Of a DNA stretch of 64,000 bases, positions 11,965 through 21,951 are shown one piece after another. This DNA comes from Azorinus chamasolen (lineage: Eukaryota; Mollusca; Bivalvia; Cardiida; Solecurtidae). The DNA is taken from positions 1,936,404-2,000,403 of the forward strand of contig OY755242.1 in assembly GCA_963576725.1 (NCBI GenBank). The letters run 5' to 3'. The notes under the pieces were generated by a model, which did not search any database, was not told the DNA's origin, and saw only the letters and a program-made list of their open reading frames with translations. Both the position numbers and the translations under genes were made by a program. How positions within the stretch are numbered: position 1 is the first letter of the stretch; every line of letters begins with the position of its first letter.

Positions 11965-12870
11965 ATGCAGTTACACAAAGACGAGGTTGATGGACTACCA
12001 GAGGTGTTGGCGGGCAGGGTGGACCAACTCCCGGAACTATTGCACAGATCCAGAGCCGCAAATACGAGCAAGAAGTATGAACTGGCTTTCATTCGGTGGA
12101 AAAAGTGGGGTATGTGTAATGGTTTGGAGACGGAGGACATCTTGCCTGCCAAACCCATTGTGGTGGCTTTGTATTTATCGTCATTAATTCAAACTGCCAA
12201 TACACCAAGTCCAGTTATTACTGCTTTTTATGCAATTAAATGGTTTCATGAAATTTATGGGCTTCTTTCACCAACCGATTCGACATTGGTGGTTAATACA
12301 CTTGAATCTGCTAAAAGAATTTTAAGTAAGCCAAAAAGTAAAAAAGAACCTATGAGCATAGAATTGTTGTCTGCGATTTATAATAAGTTATATGAAAATA
12401 ACAATCTTAAATCGCAGATAATTATTTGTGCTTGTTTGTTGGCTTATGCAGCTTTTCTTAGAAGTTCAGAATTATTAAATATTCAAATTTCGGATATGCT
12501 TTTTGAGTCAGACCATATGTGTTTGTTTATAGAAGGCAGTAAAACGGATAAATATAGAGACGGTGCGTGGATAGTGATTGCAAAAACTGGCACTCAGCTT
12601 TGCTCTGTAGTGAATATCCAAAAGTTTATATCCTGGGCATCTTTATCCGACAGTGACTTTTTGTTTTGTAATTTGGGCAAAACGAAATCGGGTTACAAAG
12701 TAAGGAAATCTTGTGTTAACATGTCCTATACAAATCTCAGAGATCAATTCATCGAGGCGATACGTCCACATGTGAAGGATGTTTCCAAGTACTGTTTGCA
12801 TTCTTTGAGATCAGGGGGACACACCCATGCTACTGGAACATGCCCAGATAAGCACTGTGGTGAAATTTGA
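11965..12870 (+). pseudogene. Tyrosine recombinase of the DIRS-like element, C-terminally truncated
   Basis: Starts at the ATG at 11965; six further upstream codons are open but have no ATG. Residues about 1-110 form the SAM-like core-binding domain (NTSKKYELAFIRWKKW). The catalytic domain begins with the first Arg in AAFLRSSELLNIQISD, followed by the beta-hairpin Lys region (IEGSKTDKY) and the HxxR box CLHSLRSGG at about 12793-12818. Native sequence ends there. The following codons (HTHATGTCPDKHCGEI, then stop) are host repeat read through at the junction. The H/W box and the nucleophilic Tyr are missing, so the product could bind but not cut or join DNA. Confidence 0.85.
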
Positions 12871-13422
12871 CTGATCCACCAAGCAGAACTTGAGTTAGAG
12901 ATGTTACAGACATACATACATTTAACATAATGCTAAACGCTAATGCTAAAGTCCAATTGCCTGACCTTGACCTTGGTTATACGTACTGGGACTCGACAGG
13001 CTACTGTATGTAGCATGTCCAGATAAACATTGTGGTGAAATTTGAGAAGGATCCATCAAGCAAAACTCGAGTTAGAGATGTTTCAGACAGACAGCGCAAT
13101 CCCATAATACGTCCCTTTTTCAAGTTAATTTCAAAGTTTTCACTATATATGTTTCTATAGAAAACTGGCCACCCCTGGAGCGGAGCCAATTTTGACCCCA
13201 GGGGCATAATTTATATAACTTCCAAATATGAAAGCTGAGATCCTTCCAGTTTCAGGAGAAGATTTTCAAAGTTTTCACAATATGTGTCTATGAAAAACAA
13301 GACACCCCTGGGGTGGGGCCAATTTTGACCTCAGGAACATTATTTATATAACTTCTGTAGAGGACCTATAGATGATGCTATGTGCCAAAGATGAAAGGTA
13401 AGAACCCCGTATATTCAGAGAA
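12816..13422 (+). repeat. 605-bp direct repeat, right copy
   Basis: The partner of 7925-8529. Its right end runs without a break into gacgaattttaaaggttcaa, the expected next part of the family A core (compare 60091-60130). It therefore marks the pre-insertion continuation, and the left end is joined to the truncated recombinase. Confidence 0.85.
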
Positions 13423-13525
13423 GACGAATTTTAAAGGTTCAAAGTGTCGACGACTGACCAAGGACGGTGCACAACACACACTGACGGACGACGGACATCA
13501 GGCGATCACAAAAGCAGATGATGGT

Positions 13526-13968
13526 TGCTTAATACAAGGCAATTGCAATTGTTTTACTTCTAACCTGTATTAATATACCAACTGCCAATATACCAACTGC
13601 CGTACATACCCATAATTAGACCTCTTTGTGATGGTCGCTTAAGACAGTATTTGTCCTGTTGGAGCCGTTTGTGATCAGGGTCTTCCGATTGCTCATAGAC
13701 TATATTAGATCTGATTCTATACTTTTTTTGCATAGCGATGTATAGCCATGGATCTATAAAGTCAGTAGCTGTGGGACTTTTATAATTGACAATAATATGC
13801 CAAGATATTTTCACATGATAATAAATATACAACTACTACAGCTCTGTCTATATGCATTTATTTACACTACATGTACATGGTAAAACAATACCTGTCTAAG
13901 CAGAGTGCAGTCAATCATAGAGGACCATAGTTGTATCTAGTTACAGAGCATCAACATCAAGTTCTTCA
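13526..13968. other. No gene seen
   Basis: Contains a short duplication (ataccaactgccaatatacc at about 13575). Nothing else could be assigned. Confidence 0.4.
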
Positions 13969-14213
13969 TTAACCCTTTATACCTGTTAGAGGCGCCCTTT
14001 CACTCATTACCTCATAGGCTATTTTTAGACCAAACCTCTTGGAATTATCTACCGGAATGGAGAATTTAATAGAGAAAAGATTGTTTAGAATTGTTTAGGG
14101 TTTAAACCAATGTGATAATAGAGAGTTTGCTTCTTGGAGCCATTGCTCTATTCATCACAATAATTTCAAACCGCGGCTTTAACAGAGGCGTCAATATGAA
14201 GGAACGGGCTAAA
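13969..14213. mobile_element. TTAA-flanked foldback MITE (type P2)
   Basis: It starts TTAACCCTTT with 'cctcataggctatttttaga' inside and ends 'gaaggaacgggctaaa', so the right TTAA is degenerate. The central palindrome 'ccaatgtgataatagagag' / 'ttgctctattcatcac' is a decayed form of the hairpin at 28312-28378. Confidence 0.6.
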
Positions 14214-14445
14214 GCCTGTGAAAATACGACAGACGCGAAAACTCATGCAAGTGGTATCTGGTTAGGGTCTATTCCACAGGGGGGCCATTGAACTTTTAAG
14301 CTAGCGTCATTAAAACTTTTAAAATTGATAACATGGAATTTTTTTTAAACGAGTCATTAATGTCATTTTCAAACTGTGTAGACCTAGATGAGAGGGATCC
14401 TCTAGGGGGGTCTGAACTGTCCCGTCATATTAATATTTCTTTATA

Positions 14446-14649
14446 TCCATTTCCCTGTTCTATATTATAACGACATATGGAAGATGGAAAATTGTAGCCA
14501 TTTTAGAAAGTAAAACAAAACAGATCTTTTAAATTCCCTTAGCAAACAAGAGCAGGCCCTGATCAGGTGGCTCTAATAGAATACATCTGATATGGGTCTA
14601 CTCTGTTTGCAAATGTGTGAAAGCACGTTTATATGAAGGAAAGGGTTGA
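14446..14649. mobile_element. MITE type P1, degenerate copy
   Basis: Left part 'tttccctgttctatatta', central palindrome around gcaaacaagagcagg / tctactctgtttgc, right end gaaagggttgaa. Oriented as 15786-16031. Confidence 0.6.
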
Positions 14650-14711
14650 ACAATCCTGAACATTCACAAGAAGCTTGACCTTTTTAAATGTTTGAATATT
14701 GCATTTGAATA

Positions 14712-14993
14712 CAGGAACACCCCGCTAATGTGACCACTTAAAAGATGTGCAATTATGCAAGTGGTAGCTCAATGCAGGACACAAGTAATGCAGAAAGCTG
14801 CTAGAGGAACTTTCTGCATTACTTTTATCCTGCATTAAGAAACCAACTGTTTATGCAAACTCCTCACAGTGATCTCCCTTGTCACCATGTGCGGTCAGCG
14901 TAGCGATTAGGGGAGATAACTGCGTTGGAGGTTGCTGTTTATGAAGACAACCATGTATATTCATTAAGTGGTCGCATTAGAGGGGTTCTACTG
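14712..14993. mobile_element. Foldback MITE type 4, TA-flanked
   Basis: Terminal inverted repeats (left caggaacaccccgctaatgt, right ending attagaggggttctactg) with TA on each side, as in pogo/Tc1-like elements. The centre is a long hairpin: caatgcaggacacaagtaat on the left and attacttttatcctgcatta on the right. Copies also lie at 18787-18990 and 27948-28200. Confidence 0.65.
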
Positions 14994-15068
14994 TATTCTG
15001 TTTTGATAGGGTTAAATCGATAGAAGCACCTGTTGAGTATACATGTACTTTACACCAAGTGGCAACAG

Positions 15069-15313
15069 TTAACCCTTCTCTTGCTGAATTTTAAAATAGT
15101 TCTCCTTCTTTATCCATGCCATGTTGTATAATTACATATATCTTCACTGTGTACAAGTATTTCGCTGTGCAATCACTGCTGTGGAGTGCACTGGTTGCAC
15201 AATCAACTTGTAAATAGTGCAGACCCTGATGAGACAGCCACAGGAGCTGTCTCATCTGGGTCTTCACTATTTACAGATAGGTATATTGACGTGAATAGCA
15301 AGCGAATGGTTAA
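15069..15313. mobile_element. Foldback MITE type 3, copy 2
   Basis: Aligns end to end with 375-609 and has TTAA at both ends. The hairpin is better preserved here: gtaaatagtgcagaccctga, gagacagc, then gctgtctcatctgggtcttc actatttac. The short plus-strand frame at 15186-15377 is not a gene. Confidence 0.7.
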
Positions 15314-15410
15314 TCATTATTCGTTGGTGTCTTCTGTGACGTACACACTGTTCTGCATACAGGTACAGCATAGGTAGATCTGGCGTCGAAGAATACTGTA
15401 AACACTGCTT

Positions 15411-15581
15411 TAACCCTTTCCCTTTAGCTGCATATTAGCTGAGGATTAATTGACCATTGCAGAATGGATCTATACTATTTCAAAAGCAGACCCTGATGGC
15501 TCTTGCAGAGCTGTCTGATCTGGGTCTACTTTGTTTGCAAAGGTGTGAAAAGGCATCTCTTATCAGGGAATGGATTAAGGT
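15411..15581. mobile_element. MITE type P1, copy
   Basis: Starts ttaaccctttcccttt and ends agggaatggattaa. The palindrome around 'gcagaccctga' / 'tctgatctgggtctac' is present. Confidence 0.55.
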
Positions 15582-15621
15582 TAAACTTCATTCACTAGAA
15601 AGGATAATGTTCTGCAATAAA

Positions 15622-15740
15622 AATACAAACAGTACCAGGATGAAGTTACAATACAAACAGTACCAGGATGAAGTTACAATACAAACAGTACCAGGATGAA
15701 GTTACAATACAAACAGTACCAGGATGAAGTTACAATACCA
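15622..15740. repeat. 28-bp tandem repeat, about 4.3 units
   Basis: The unit acaatacaaacagtaccagg + atgaagtt is repeated with no visible substitutions, which suggests very recent expansion. It lies just outside a P1 MITE. Confidence 0.9.
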
Positions 15741-15785
15741 AGAATACATTGTATACATGTAGTAACCCATTTATTTCGGCATTAT

Positions 15786-16031
15786 TTATCCCTTTCCCTG
15801 TTCTATGTTTATTCCAAATTACAATACCTACTGAATATTCATGGCCAAAATAGTTTTAACTAAAGAACGGAATGTTGAACATTTAGCCATTTTAGAAAAA
15901 AAAGAAACAAATATTTCAAATTCCATTAGCAAACAGAGCAGACCCAGATCAGATGGCTCCTCTAGGAGCTGTCTGATCTGGGTCTATTCTGCAAATGCGT
16001 GAAAACCCGTTTATATGAGAGAAAGGGTTAA
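15786..16031. mobile_element. MITE type P1, near full length
   Basis: From ccctttccctgttctatgtt to gagagaaagggttaa. It contains tattcatggccaaaatag, the arm gcagacccagatcagatggc and the opposite arm gctgtctgatctgggtctat. Confidence 0.7.
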
Positions 16032-16265
16032 ATAAAGCTTGTCCAAACCTTACTGTGGAACCCATCGATTTTTCACATTGACAGAGCACACAAACCATTT
16101 GCTGGTATATGTATAAGCTATTGATATCCTTCATGAGCCCTATAAACATTGTTTGCACTTGTCTGTCTTAGGGGGATACTGAGCACAAATGGGTTAACGA
16201 CTCTGGCTTGAAATATGTACATAACAAATTATATTTTTTAGTTGAAGAGTTTTTAAATAAATATT

Positions 16266-16433
16266 TATGACATTAATCCATTCCGTCATAGACCAAACCG
16301 CTTTGCATAAACCTAATGAAAATGAGCATTTACTAGAAAATAGTAAACCTCTTTGTATTGTGTAGTTTTGAAACCATTGTGATAAATAGAGCATTTGCAG
16401 ATTTTTTGAAGGAATGGATTAAGGGTTAGAACA
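16266..16433. mobile_element. MITE type P2, partial
   Basis: Contains the arm gaaaccattgtgataaatag + agcatttgc once. The mirror arm is deleted. It ends at a 'gaaggaatggattaag' terminus. Confidence 0.5.
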
Positions 16434-16453
16434 GGCAAAGGCCAAACATATTA

Positions 16454-16703
16454 TTAACCCTTTCCCTCATATAAACTTATTTTCATGCATTTGCAAACAG
16501 AGTAGACCCAGATCAGATGTTTCCTATAGGAGGCATCTGATCAGAGTCTGCTGTGTTTGCTCATGGAATTTGATAGATCTGTTTTTATACTTTCTAAAAT
16601 AGCAACAATGTTCAACCTTCCATATTTCATTATGGCTATTTTGTCCATGAATATTCAGTAGGTATTGAAATTTGTAATGAACAAAGACCAAGGAAAGGGT
16701 ACA
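16454..16703. mobile_element. MITE type P1, inverted relative to 15786-16031
   Basis: Starts TTAACCCTTTCCCTCATATA. Palindrome arms are gcaaacagagtagacccaga and tctgatcagagtctgc. It ends ggaaagggta, so the right TTAA is mutated. Confidence 0.7.
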
Positions 16704-17231
16704 GTGTTGTGGCAATCTCTGTGTATTAGTATCATGTTGCTTGGAATAACAAACTGCCATGAAAGAACATTACATCAACACATTAATTGGTTATTTATCC
16801 CTTTCTCTCATATAAGCCATGTTTGTCACCTTTGCTTACAGAAATTTATAGATGTGGCTTTACCTTCTGTCAAAGCCATAAAAATCTGATTTTCTTAAAT
16901 CATAATGGAAATTTACCCAAAACATACATGAAGACATTATATGTATTTCTTATATACATATTCATAAATAAAAGGGTTTAGATTATTCTCATCACTGTTG
17001 GTAACAGTTTGAAACTACTAGTTATGTTATGACAAGAGCATGTAACTCTTCTGTAAGTTCATGTTAATTCTTCTAAGCCTAGTAGCTAGTCTACAAAAGT
17101 TAAACATGTGTGATAACTGAAAGCATAGTAGGTGCTACAGAAACACTCCCATCAAATGGAACTTAGCATTAGTCATTATGCATTAGTCTCACTTTGTTTG
17201 GTAAAACCATTTCCAGTTTAAGCCCATGATG

Positions 17232-17457
17232 TTAACCCATTAATCAATAAATGCACCTTTGTAAACAGAGAAGACCAAGATAAGACGACACCTATAGGAT
17301 CCGTCTGTTCAGGGTCTACTCTGTTTGCTTATGATATAATATAGATACGATTGTACAGTTTCTGTCATGGCCAAATATTACTGTACCCAATTGTAACAAT
17401 TAATTGATATTCATGATGTCATTATTTATTACATGAATATTCATGGTGTAAAGGGTT
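17232..17457. mobile_element. MITE type P1, diverged
   Basis: TTAACCCATT at the left and AAAGGGTTAA at the right. The palindrome arm is gtaaacagagaagaccaaga, opposite 'gggtctactctgtttgc'. A further partial P1-like block follows to about 17540. Confidence 0.6.
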
Positions 17458-17768
17458 AAACCTTTTTCTCATACAGACAACTTTGAGTAAAAGCAGATAT
17501 TAGACATATGAACTGTCTGATCAAGGTCTGCTGTTTGCTTATGTAATAACCTTTGCATTATATTATATGGTATAACTTCTGCCTTGGCCAAGACTCTGCA
17601 AATAACAATAACCAAACCAAGGCAGGCAGTTACCCTGAGTTTGATAACCCCTTCCATAATGAATATTTAATTAATTATAAATGCTTATTTATATCATTTA
17701 TATTAATATCATTTATGTTAAATTCTGTCATGGCATCTGCATGAACAAGGACATTAAATTGTGCTTAC

Positions 17769-17945
17769 CATAGCAGAAACTGTCGCATCATATAGTAGAA
17801 CATAGCAGAAACTGTAGCATCATATCTGTATTAGTTCATAATAGAACATAGCAGAAACTGTAGCATCATATCTGTATAAGTTCATAATAGAACATAGCAG
17901 AAACTGTAAAATCATATCTGTGTTACTTCATATTATAACATAGCA
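17769..17945. repeat. 46-bp tandem repeat, about four units
   Basis: The unit begins catagcagaaactgtagcat. Unit starts are at 17769, 17801, 17847, 17893 and 17939, giving spacings of 32, 46, 46 and 46, so the first unit carries an internal deletion. Confidence 0.85.
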
Positions 17946-18123
17946 GATTCTGATTGAAGGTTCTCTAGAAGCTGTCTGATCTGGGTCTACCCTGTTTGCA
18001 AAGGTATCTCCAATAGGACATAAAGGTATTTGCAGGATGTTAACTGAGACAATGTTGACACTGATCAAACCCGGAGAGTATGAGGCTTTATATAGTCTGG
18101 TCCTAACCTGTTTGTACAGATCA

Positions 18124-18424
18124 AGTGACTGCATGACCCCACAGTGACTGCATGACCCCACAGTGACTGCATGACCCCACAGTGACTGCATGACCCCACA
18201 GTGATTACATGACCCCAGTGACTGCATGACCCCACAGTGACTGCATGACCCCAGTGACTGCATGACCCCAGTGACTGCATGACCCCACAGTGACTGCATT
18301 ACCCCACAGTGACTGCATTACCCCAGTGACTGCATGACCCCACAGTGACTGCATGACCCCAGTGACTGTATGACCCCACAGTGACTGCATGACCCCACAG
18401 TGACTGCATGACCCCAGTGACTGC
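18124..18424. repeat. Minisatellite of 17- and 19-bp units
   Basis: Sixteen full units of agtgactgcatgacccc plus a partial unit. Ten units carry an extra 'ac' (19 bp) and six do not (17 bp), in an irregular order. Rare variants are gattacatg, gcattacccc and gtatgacccc. The overlapping minus-strand open frames encode only the repeat. Confidence 0.95.
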
Positions 18425-18786
18425 AGATAAATCACATCAGTAATGATATGATATACACAATATGAGCAAGACATAATTATGCATGACTCATTTCGTATCT
18501 GCATTAACATTAGAAACGACTTGCAAAAAAGTTAATTAGATTGGGGTTTGCAAATTACATTGAAAAAATTACAAAGAACACATTTTAAAACACATGAATA
18601 AAAAATATTGTTTACACAGCTAAAACATTCGGTTGTTCCCAATTTCTAATCAAAACAAACATCAACATAATTGTGTTGAAACAAATACAGAAAACCTGCA
18701 GCAAAAAAGATAAATCAAAGAATTAATATTTGTAACAAACTTTTTACAGTACAAAAAAACTAATAGTGAAATAAGGTTGTAAATAA
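18425..18786. other. No gene seen
   Basis: A-rich sequence without assignable exons or repeats. Confidence 0.4.
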
Positions 18787-18990
18787 ACTAAAACCCTGCT
18801 AATGCGACAACCTTAAAGAGGTATAATTCTGGGTGCTAGAGGCAGGTCGTAGCTTCATGCAGGACAAAAGTAATGCAGAAAACTTATAGAAGAGCTTTCG
18901 GCATTACTTTTGTCCTGCATTAAGCAACCATGTGTTTATAAAGACACCCATGTTTGTTCATTAAGTGATCACATTAGAGGGGTTCTACTG
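18787..18990. mobile_element. Foldback MITE type 4
   Basis: The central hairpin has arms catgcaggacaaaagtaatg and cattacttttgtcctgcatt. The right end is attagaggggttctactg. Confidence 0.65.
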
Positions 18991-19089
18991 TTATAAAATC
19001 TATGACAGTTAATGAAATTCTGGTGATGGTAATCAGCTAAGCATTTTATTGAACCCTTGCCCCCATATATATGGCTTTTGGCATCTTTA

Positions 19090-20509
19090 ACAAGAGTACC
19101 GCATACGGTACATAATATGCCCACTTGCAAACTTTCTCTGATTCAACATGCCTTATAAGTGTTGACATTTTCTAATCTGAGCTTCAGATCTTGATTTCCA
19201 TATTAAGGTGATACTATTTTAAAAAAAATTGAAGTGAATATCTTATTAAATAAAAAAGCTATAGCTAATCCTCATATTTGCAGATTTTTGAAAAGTGAAA
19301 TGGCCATAACTCTGTAAAGACAAACTGAATGAACCTCAAAATAAACTCAGCTTCAGATTTTAGCTTAAAACATTTCTGTTAAGTTTCATTTATATCATTT
19401 TAATAGTTTTCCCAGAAAACAACAGACAAACTAAAAGCTGACAAACAAAGCAACGAACACACAAAGTTCAAGGACCATAACTTTAGAATAAAATGACTTA
19501 CCAAAAACCCCGCAATATATGTGAAAATTCATATTAAGGTTTAACCATATAAAAAAATTGAAGTAAATATCATTTCAAATGAAAAAGTTATGGCCATCCT
19601 CATATATATTTGCATAGATTTGCATTATTTCTTTTAAGTGCAAGGGCCATAACTCCGAAACGACAAATCAAATGAACCTCAGAATTATCTTAGCTTCAGG
19701 TCTTGATGCATTAAACATGTGTGTGAAGTTTCATTAATATCTGTCGAACAGTTTTCCCAGAAAACAGCGGACAAACTATATGCATATATTTGCATTATTT
19801 TTTAAGTTAAAGGGCCATAACTCTGAAACGAAAAATCAAATGAACCTCAGAATTGACTCAGCTTCAGATCTTGATGCATTAAACATTTTGTGTGAAGTTT
19901 CATTAATATCTCTCAAATAGTTTTCCCAGAAAACAGCAGACAAACAATTTGCGTGTATTTGCATTATTTTTTAAGGACAAGGGCTATAACTCTGAAACCA
20001 AAAATCAAATGATCCTCGGAATCAATTCAGCTTCAGATCTTGATGCTTTAAACATTTGTGTGAAGTTTCATTAATATCTCTCAAATAATTTTCCCAGAAA
20101 ACAGCGGACAAACTATTTGCATGTATTTACATTATGTTTTAAGTAAAAGGGCCATAACTCCGAAACGACAAATCAAATGAACCTCAGAATCGACTCAGCT
20201 TCAGATCTTGATGCATTTAACATTTGTGTGAAGTTTCATTAATATCTCTCATACAGTTTTCCTAGAAAACAACGGACAAACTATTTGCATTTTTAAGGAC
20301 AAGGGCCACAACTCTGAAACGAAAAATCAAATGAACCTCAGAATCAACTCAGCTTCAGATCTTGATACATTAAACATTTGTGTGAAGTTTCATTAATATC
20401 TGTCAAACAGTTTTCCGAGAAAACTGCGGACAAACAAAATGTTGACGGACGAACCAACGGACAGGGCAACGCCAATATACGACCACCTTTATTAGGTGGG
20501 CGTATAAAA
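19090..20509 (+). mobile_element. Family B pearl/HINE-like element, copy 1
   Basis: Starts acaagagtaccgcatacggt with a 5' stem (gtaccg/cggtac), then the 5' motif tatgcccac. Cores of about 165-200 bp repeat 'gggccataactctgaaac', 'aacctcagaat' and 'gtgaagtttcattaatatct'. The tail holds gacggacgaaccaacggaca. The 3' stem-loop cgaccacctttattaggtgg precedes the matching arm gtgggcgtataaaa. Non-coding. Confidence 0.75.
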
Positions 20510-20846
20510 ACAGAGTAGACCGAGATCTGACAGATCAGTATCTGCTCTGTTTGGTTATAAAATATGCTAGAGCCAAAATATCCTATATACATACACCATT
20601 GTGGACATTCAGCTAAAATATCAATGTCGTATTGATGTCATTATATCTTACATGCATGTTTACAATGGACAGGGTTAAGATTCTGCTACAACTAATGACA
20701 ACAGTTTGAATCTAGAGACTTGTTACCAGTCTGTATGCTATGTTTTATCATAAGCTAAGAGTTTGAAACTCTATGTAATGTTATGTTGCTTCTTCTCGGA
20801 CTAGTAGCTAGTATACACAATAACTTTACTAAAGGTATATAGTTAC

Positions 20847-21092
20847 TTATCCCTTTCCCTATTAAAAGTATTCCAAATTTTAATACCCATTGAATATTCA
20901 TGAACAAAACAGTTATAATCAAATATGGAAGGTGGTACATTGCAGCTATTTTTGAAAGTAACGACACAGATCTATCAAATTCCATAAGCAAACAGAGCAG
21001 ACTCTGAACAGACGGCTCCTCTAGGAGTCGTTTGATCTGGGTCTACTCTGTTTGCAAATGCGTGAAAGCGTAGCATGTGTGTAAAGAGTGTT
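20847..21092. mobile_element. MITE type P1, copy
   Basis: Left end atccctttccctatta, then 'tgaatattcatgaacaaaac'. Palindrome arms are gcaaacagagcagactctga and gtttgatctgggtctactct. The right terminus has decayed. A further P1-like block with a gtaaagggttaa end covers about 21190-21356. Confidence 0.6.
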
Positions 21093-21356
21093 GAATTTTA
21101 CTAAATCATTTACCACATAGTCCATGAATATTTATGTAAAAGTAATGAAATCATGAATAGTTATCGGCTGTGTTGTTTTTAAATAACCCATGAACAAATG
21201 AACATTTATCCATGACAGAGAGTGTAGAATTAGATCTATATTATGTCATAAGCAAACAGGGCAGACCCTGATCAGACTTGGCTCCTACATGATCTTGGAC
21301 TACTATGTTTGCAAAGGTATGTTATGTCAAAGAATATTTATGGAGTAAAGGGTTAA

Positions 21357-21951
21357 CAATCTGACATCAGAAATAATTTTGTCTGCAAAAAACCCCCATA
21401 ACAATAGCAACTACTCTTTCGCTTCTAATCAAAAAACAGTTATCAAAGTGTGAACAATTTGGATTGCAAACTGCTTGATGCTACAATAAAGCTTTTTGAA
21501 ACTAAAGGAAGAAAAGAATAAGCATTATTACTAAATAAGATGAATACTCCTACACATGTGCTTCTATGAGTATATGTTTTATTATGAATAAATCATTCAT
21601 CATGAATAAACTTTCCACTTCATAATTACAGTAAGCATTAGTCAACCACATCATGTCAGCAATGTCTGAGAAATAGTACAGAAAACACAAACAGAAATTG
21701 GGGCAAATGTACTGACAGACATTGTGACGATAACTTTGTAGTGGTACAAAAATTGAGCAGACAACAAAGTTTGCAGATAACAATGCTTGGAAGCAAAATA
21801 ATTTTTGCTATGATTATGGCACTTCCTAAAGGTGTTGCCATGGTGATAATGTACATGCATGTGATTATTGTGAGGTATGGCACAGATATATATTAACCCA
21901 TTCACACTTAGGCTATTTTTACATCTAACCGATTTGAAAAAAAATCTAGCA
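21357..21951. other. No gene seen
   Basis: Overlapping minus-strand frames occur at 21550-21992 but show no domain or splice context. I do not support a gene here. Confidence 0.35.

Larger units (their letters stand above)
8530..12815 (+). mobile_element. DIRS-order tyrosine-recombinase retrotransposon, 3'-truncated
   Basis: Order: 5' leader with a palindrome, gag with a CCHC knuckle, RT, RNase H plus the C-terminal extension typical of DIRS-like pol, a 487-bp spacer, then a tyrosine recombinase. No methyltransferase domain is seen, so the layout is closest to Ngaro-type elements. The YR gene is cut after its HxxR box and fuses to host repeat at a GGG microhomology. No split or inverted terminal repeats of the kind expected for an intact DIRS/Ngaro element could be found. 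DIRS-order elements integrate by recombinase and normally make no target duplication, which makes the flanking 605-bp repeat anomalous. Confidence 0.85.
6309..13525 (+). mobile_element. Family A pearl/HINE-like element, interrupted by F and DIRS insertions
   Basis: The start is acaagagggccatgg with the 5' motif cgctcatcag, followed by alpha-type cores (tctatagaaaactggccacc ... aggacctgaacatgatgcta ... ccaaatatgaaagctgag). Cores run to about 6976, resume at about 8241-8529, and resume again at 12816-13422. A degenerate tail (gacggacgacggacatcagg, then cgatcacaaaagc) ends near 13525. The intact alpha-type 3' stem-loop seen in other copies is lost. Short minus-strand open frames in this stretch (such as 6295-6486 and 6720-6920) run through the cores and are not genes. 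Confidence 0.6.

Noticed and set aside
7925..13422. The 605-bp direct repeats as LTRs of the DIRS element
   Set aside because: Their sequence is host family F and A repeat that continues outside the copies. They lack TG...CA ends and a primer-binding site, and DIRS-order elements have no LTRs of this kind.
18124..18424. CRISPR array
   Set aside because: The repeats are directly tandem with no unique spacers, and the DNA is animal.
17928..18510. Minus-strand frames of about 70-123 residues with MQSLWGHAVTGV-type repeats
   Set aside because: Translation of the 17/19-bp minisatellite in several frames; low-complexity artefact.
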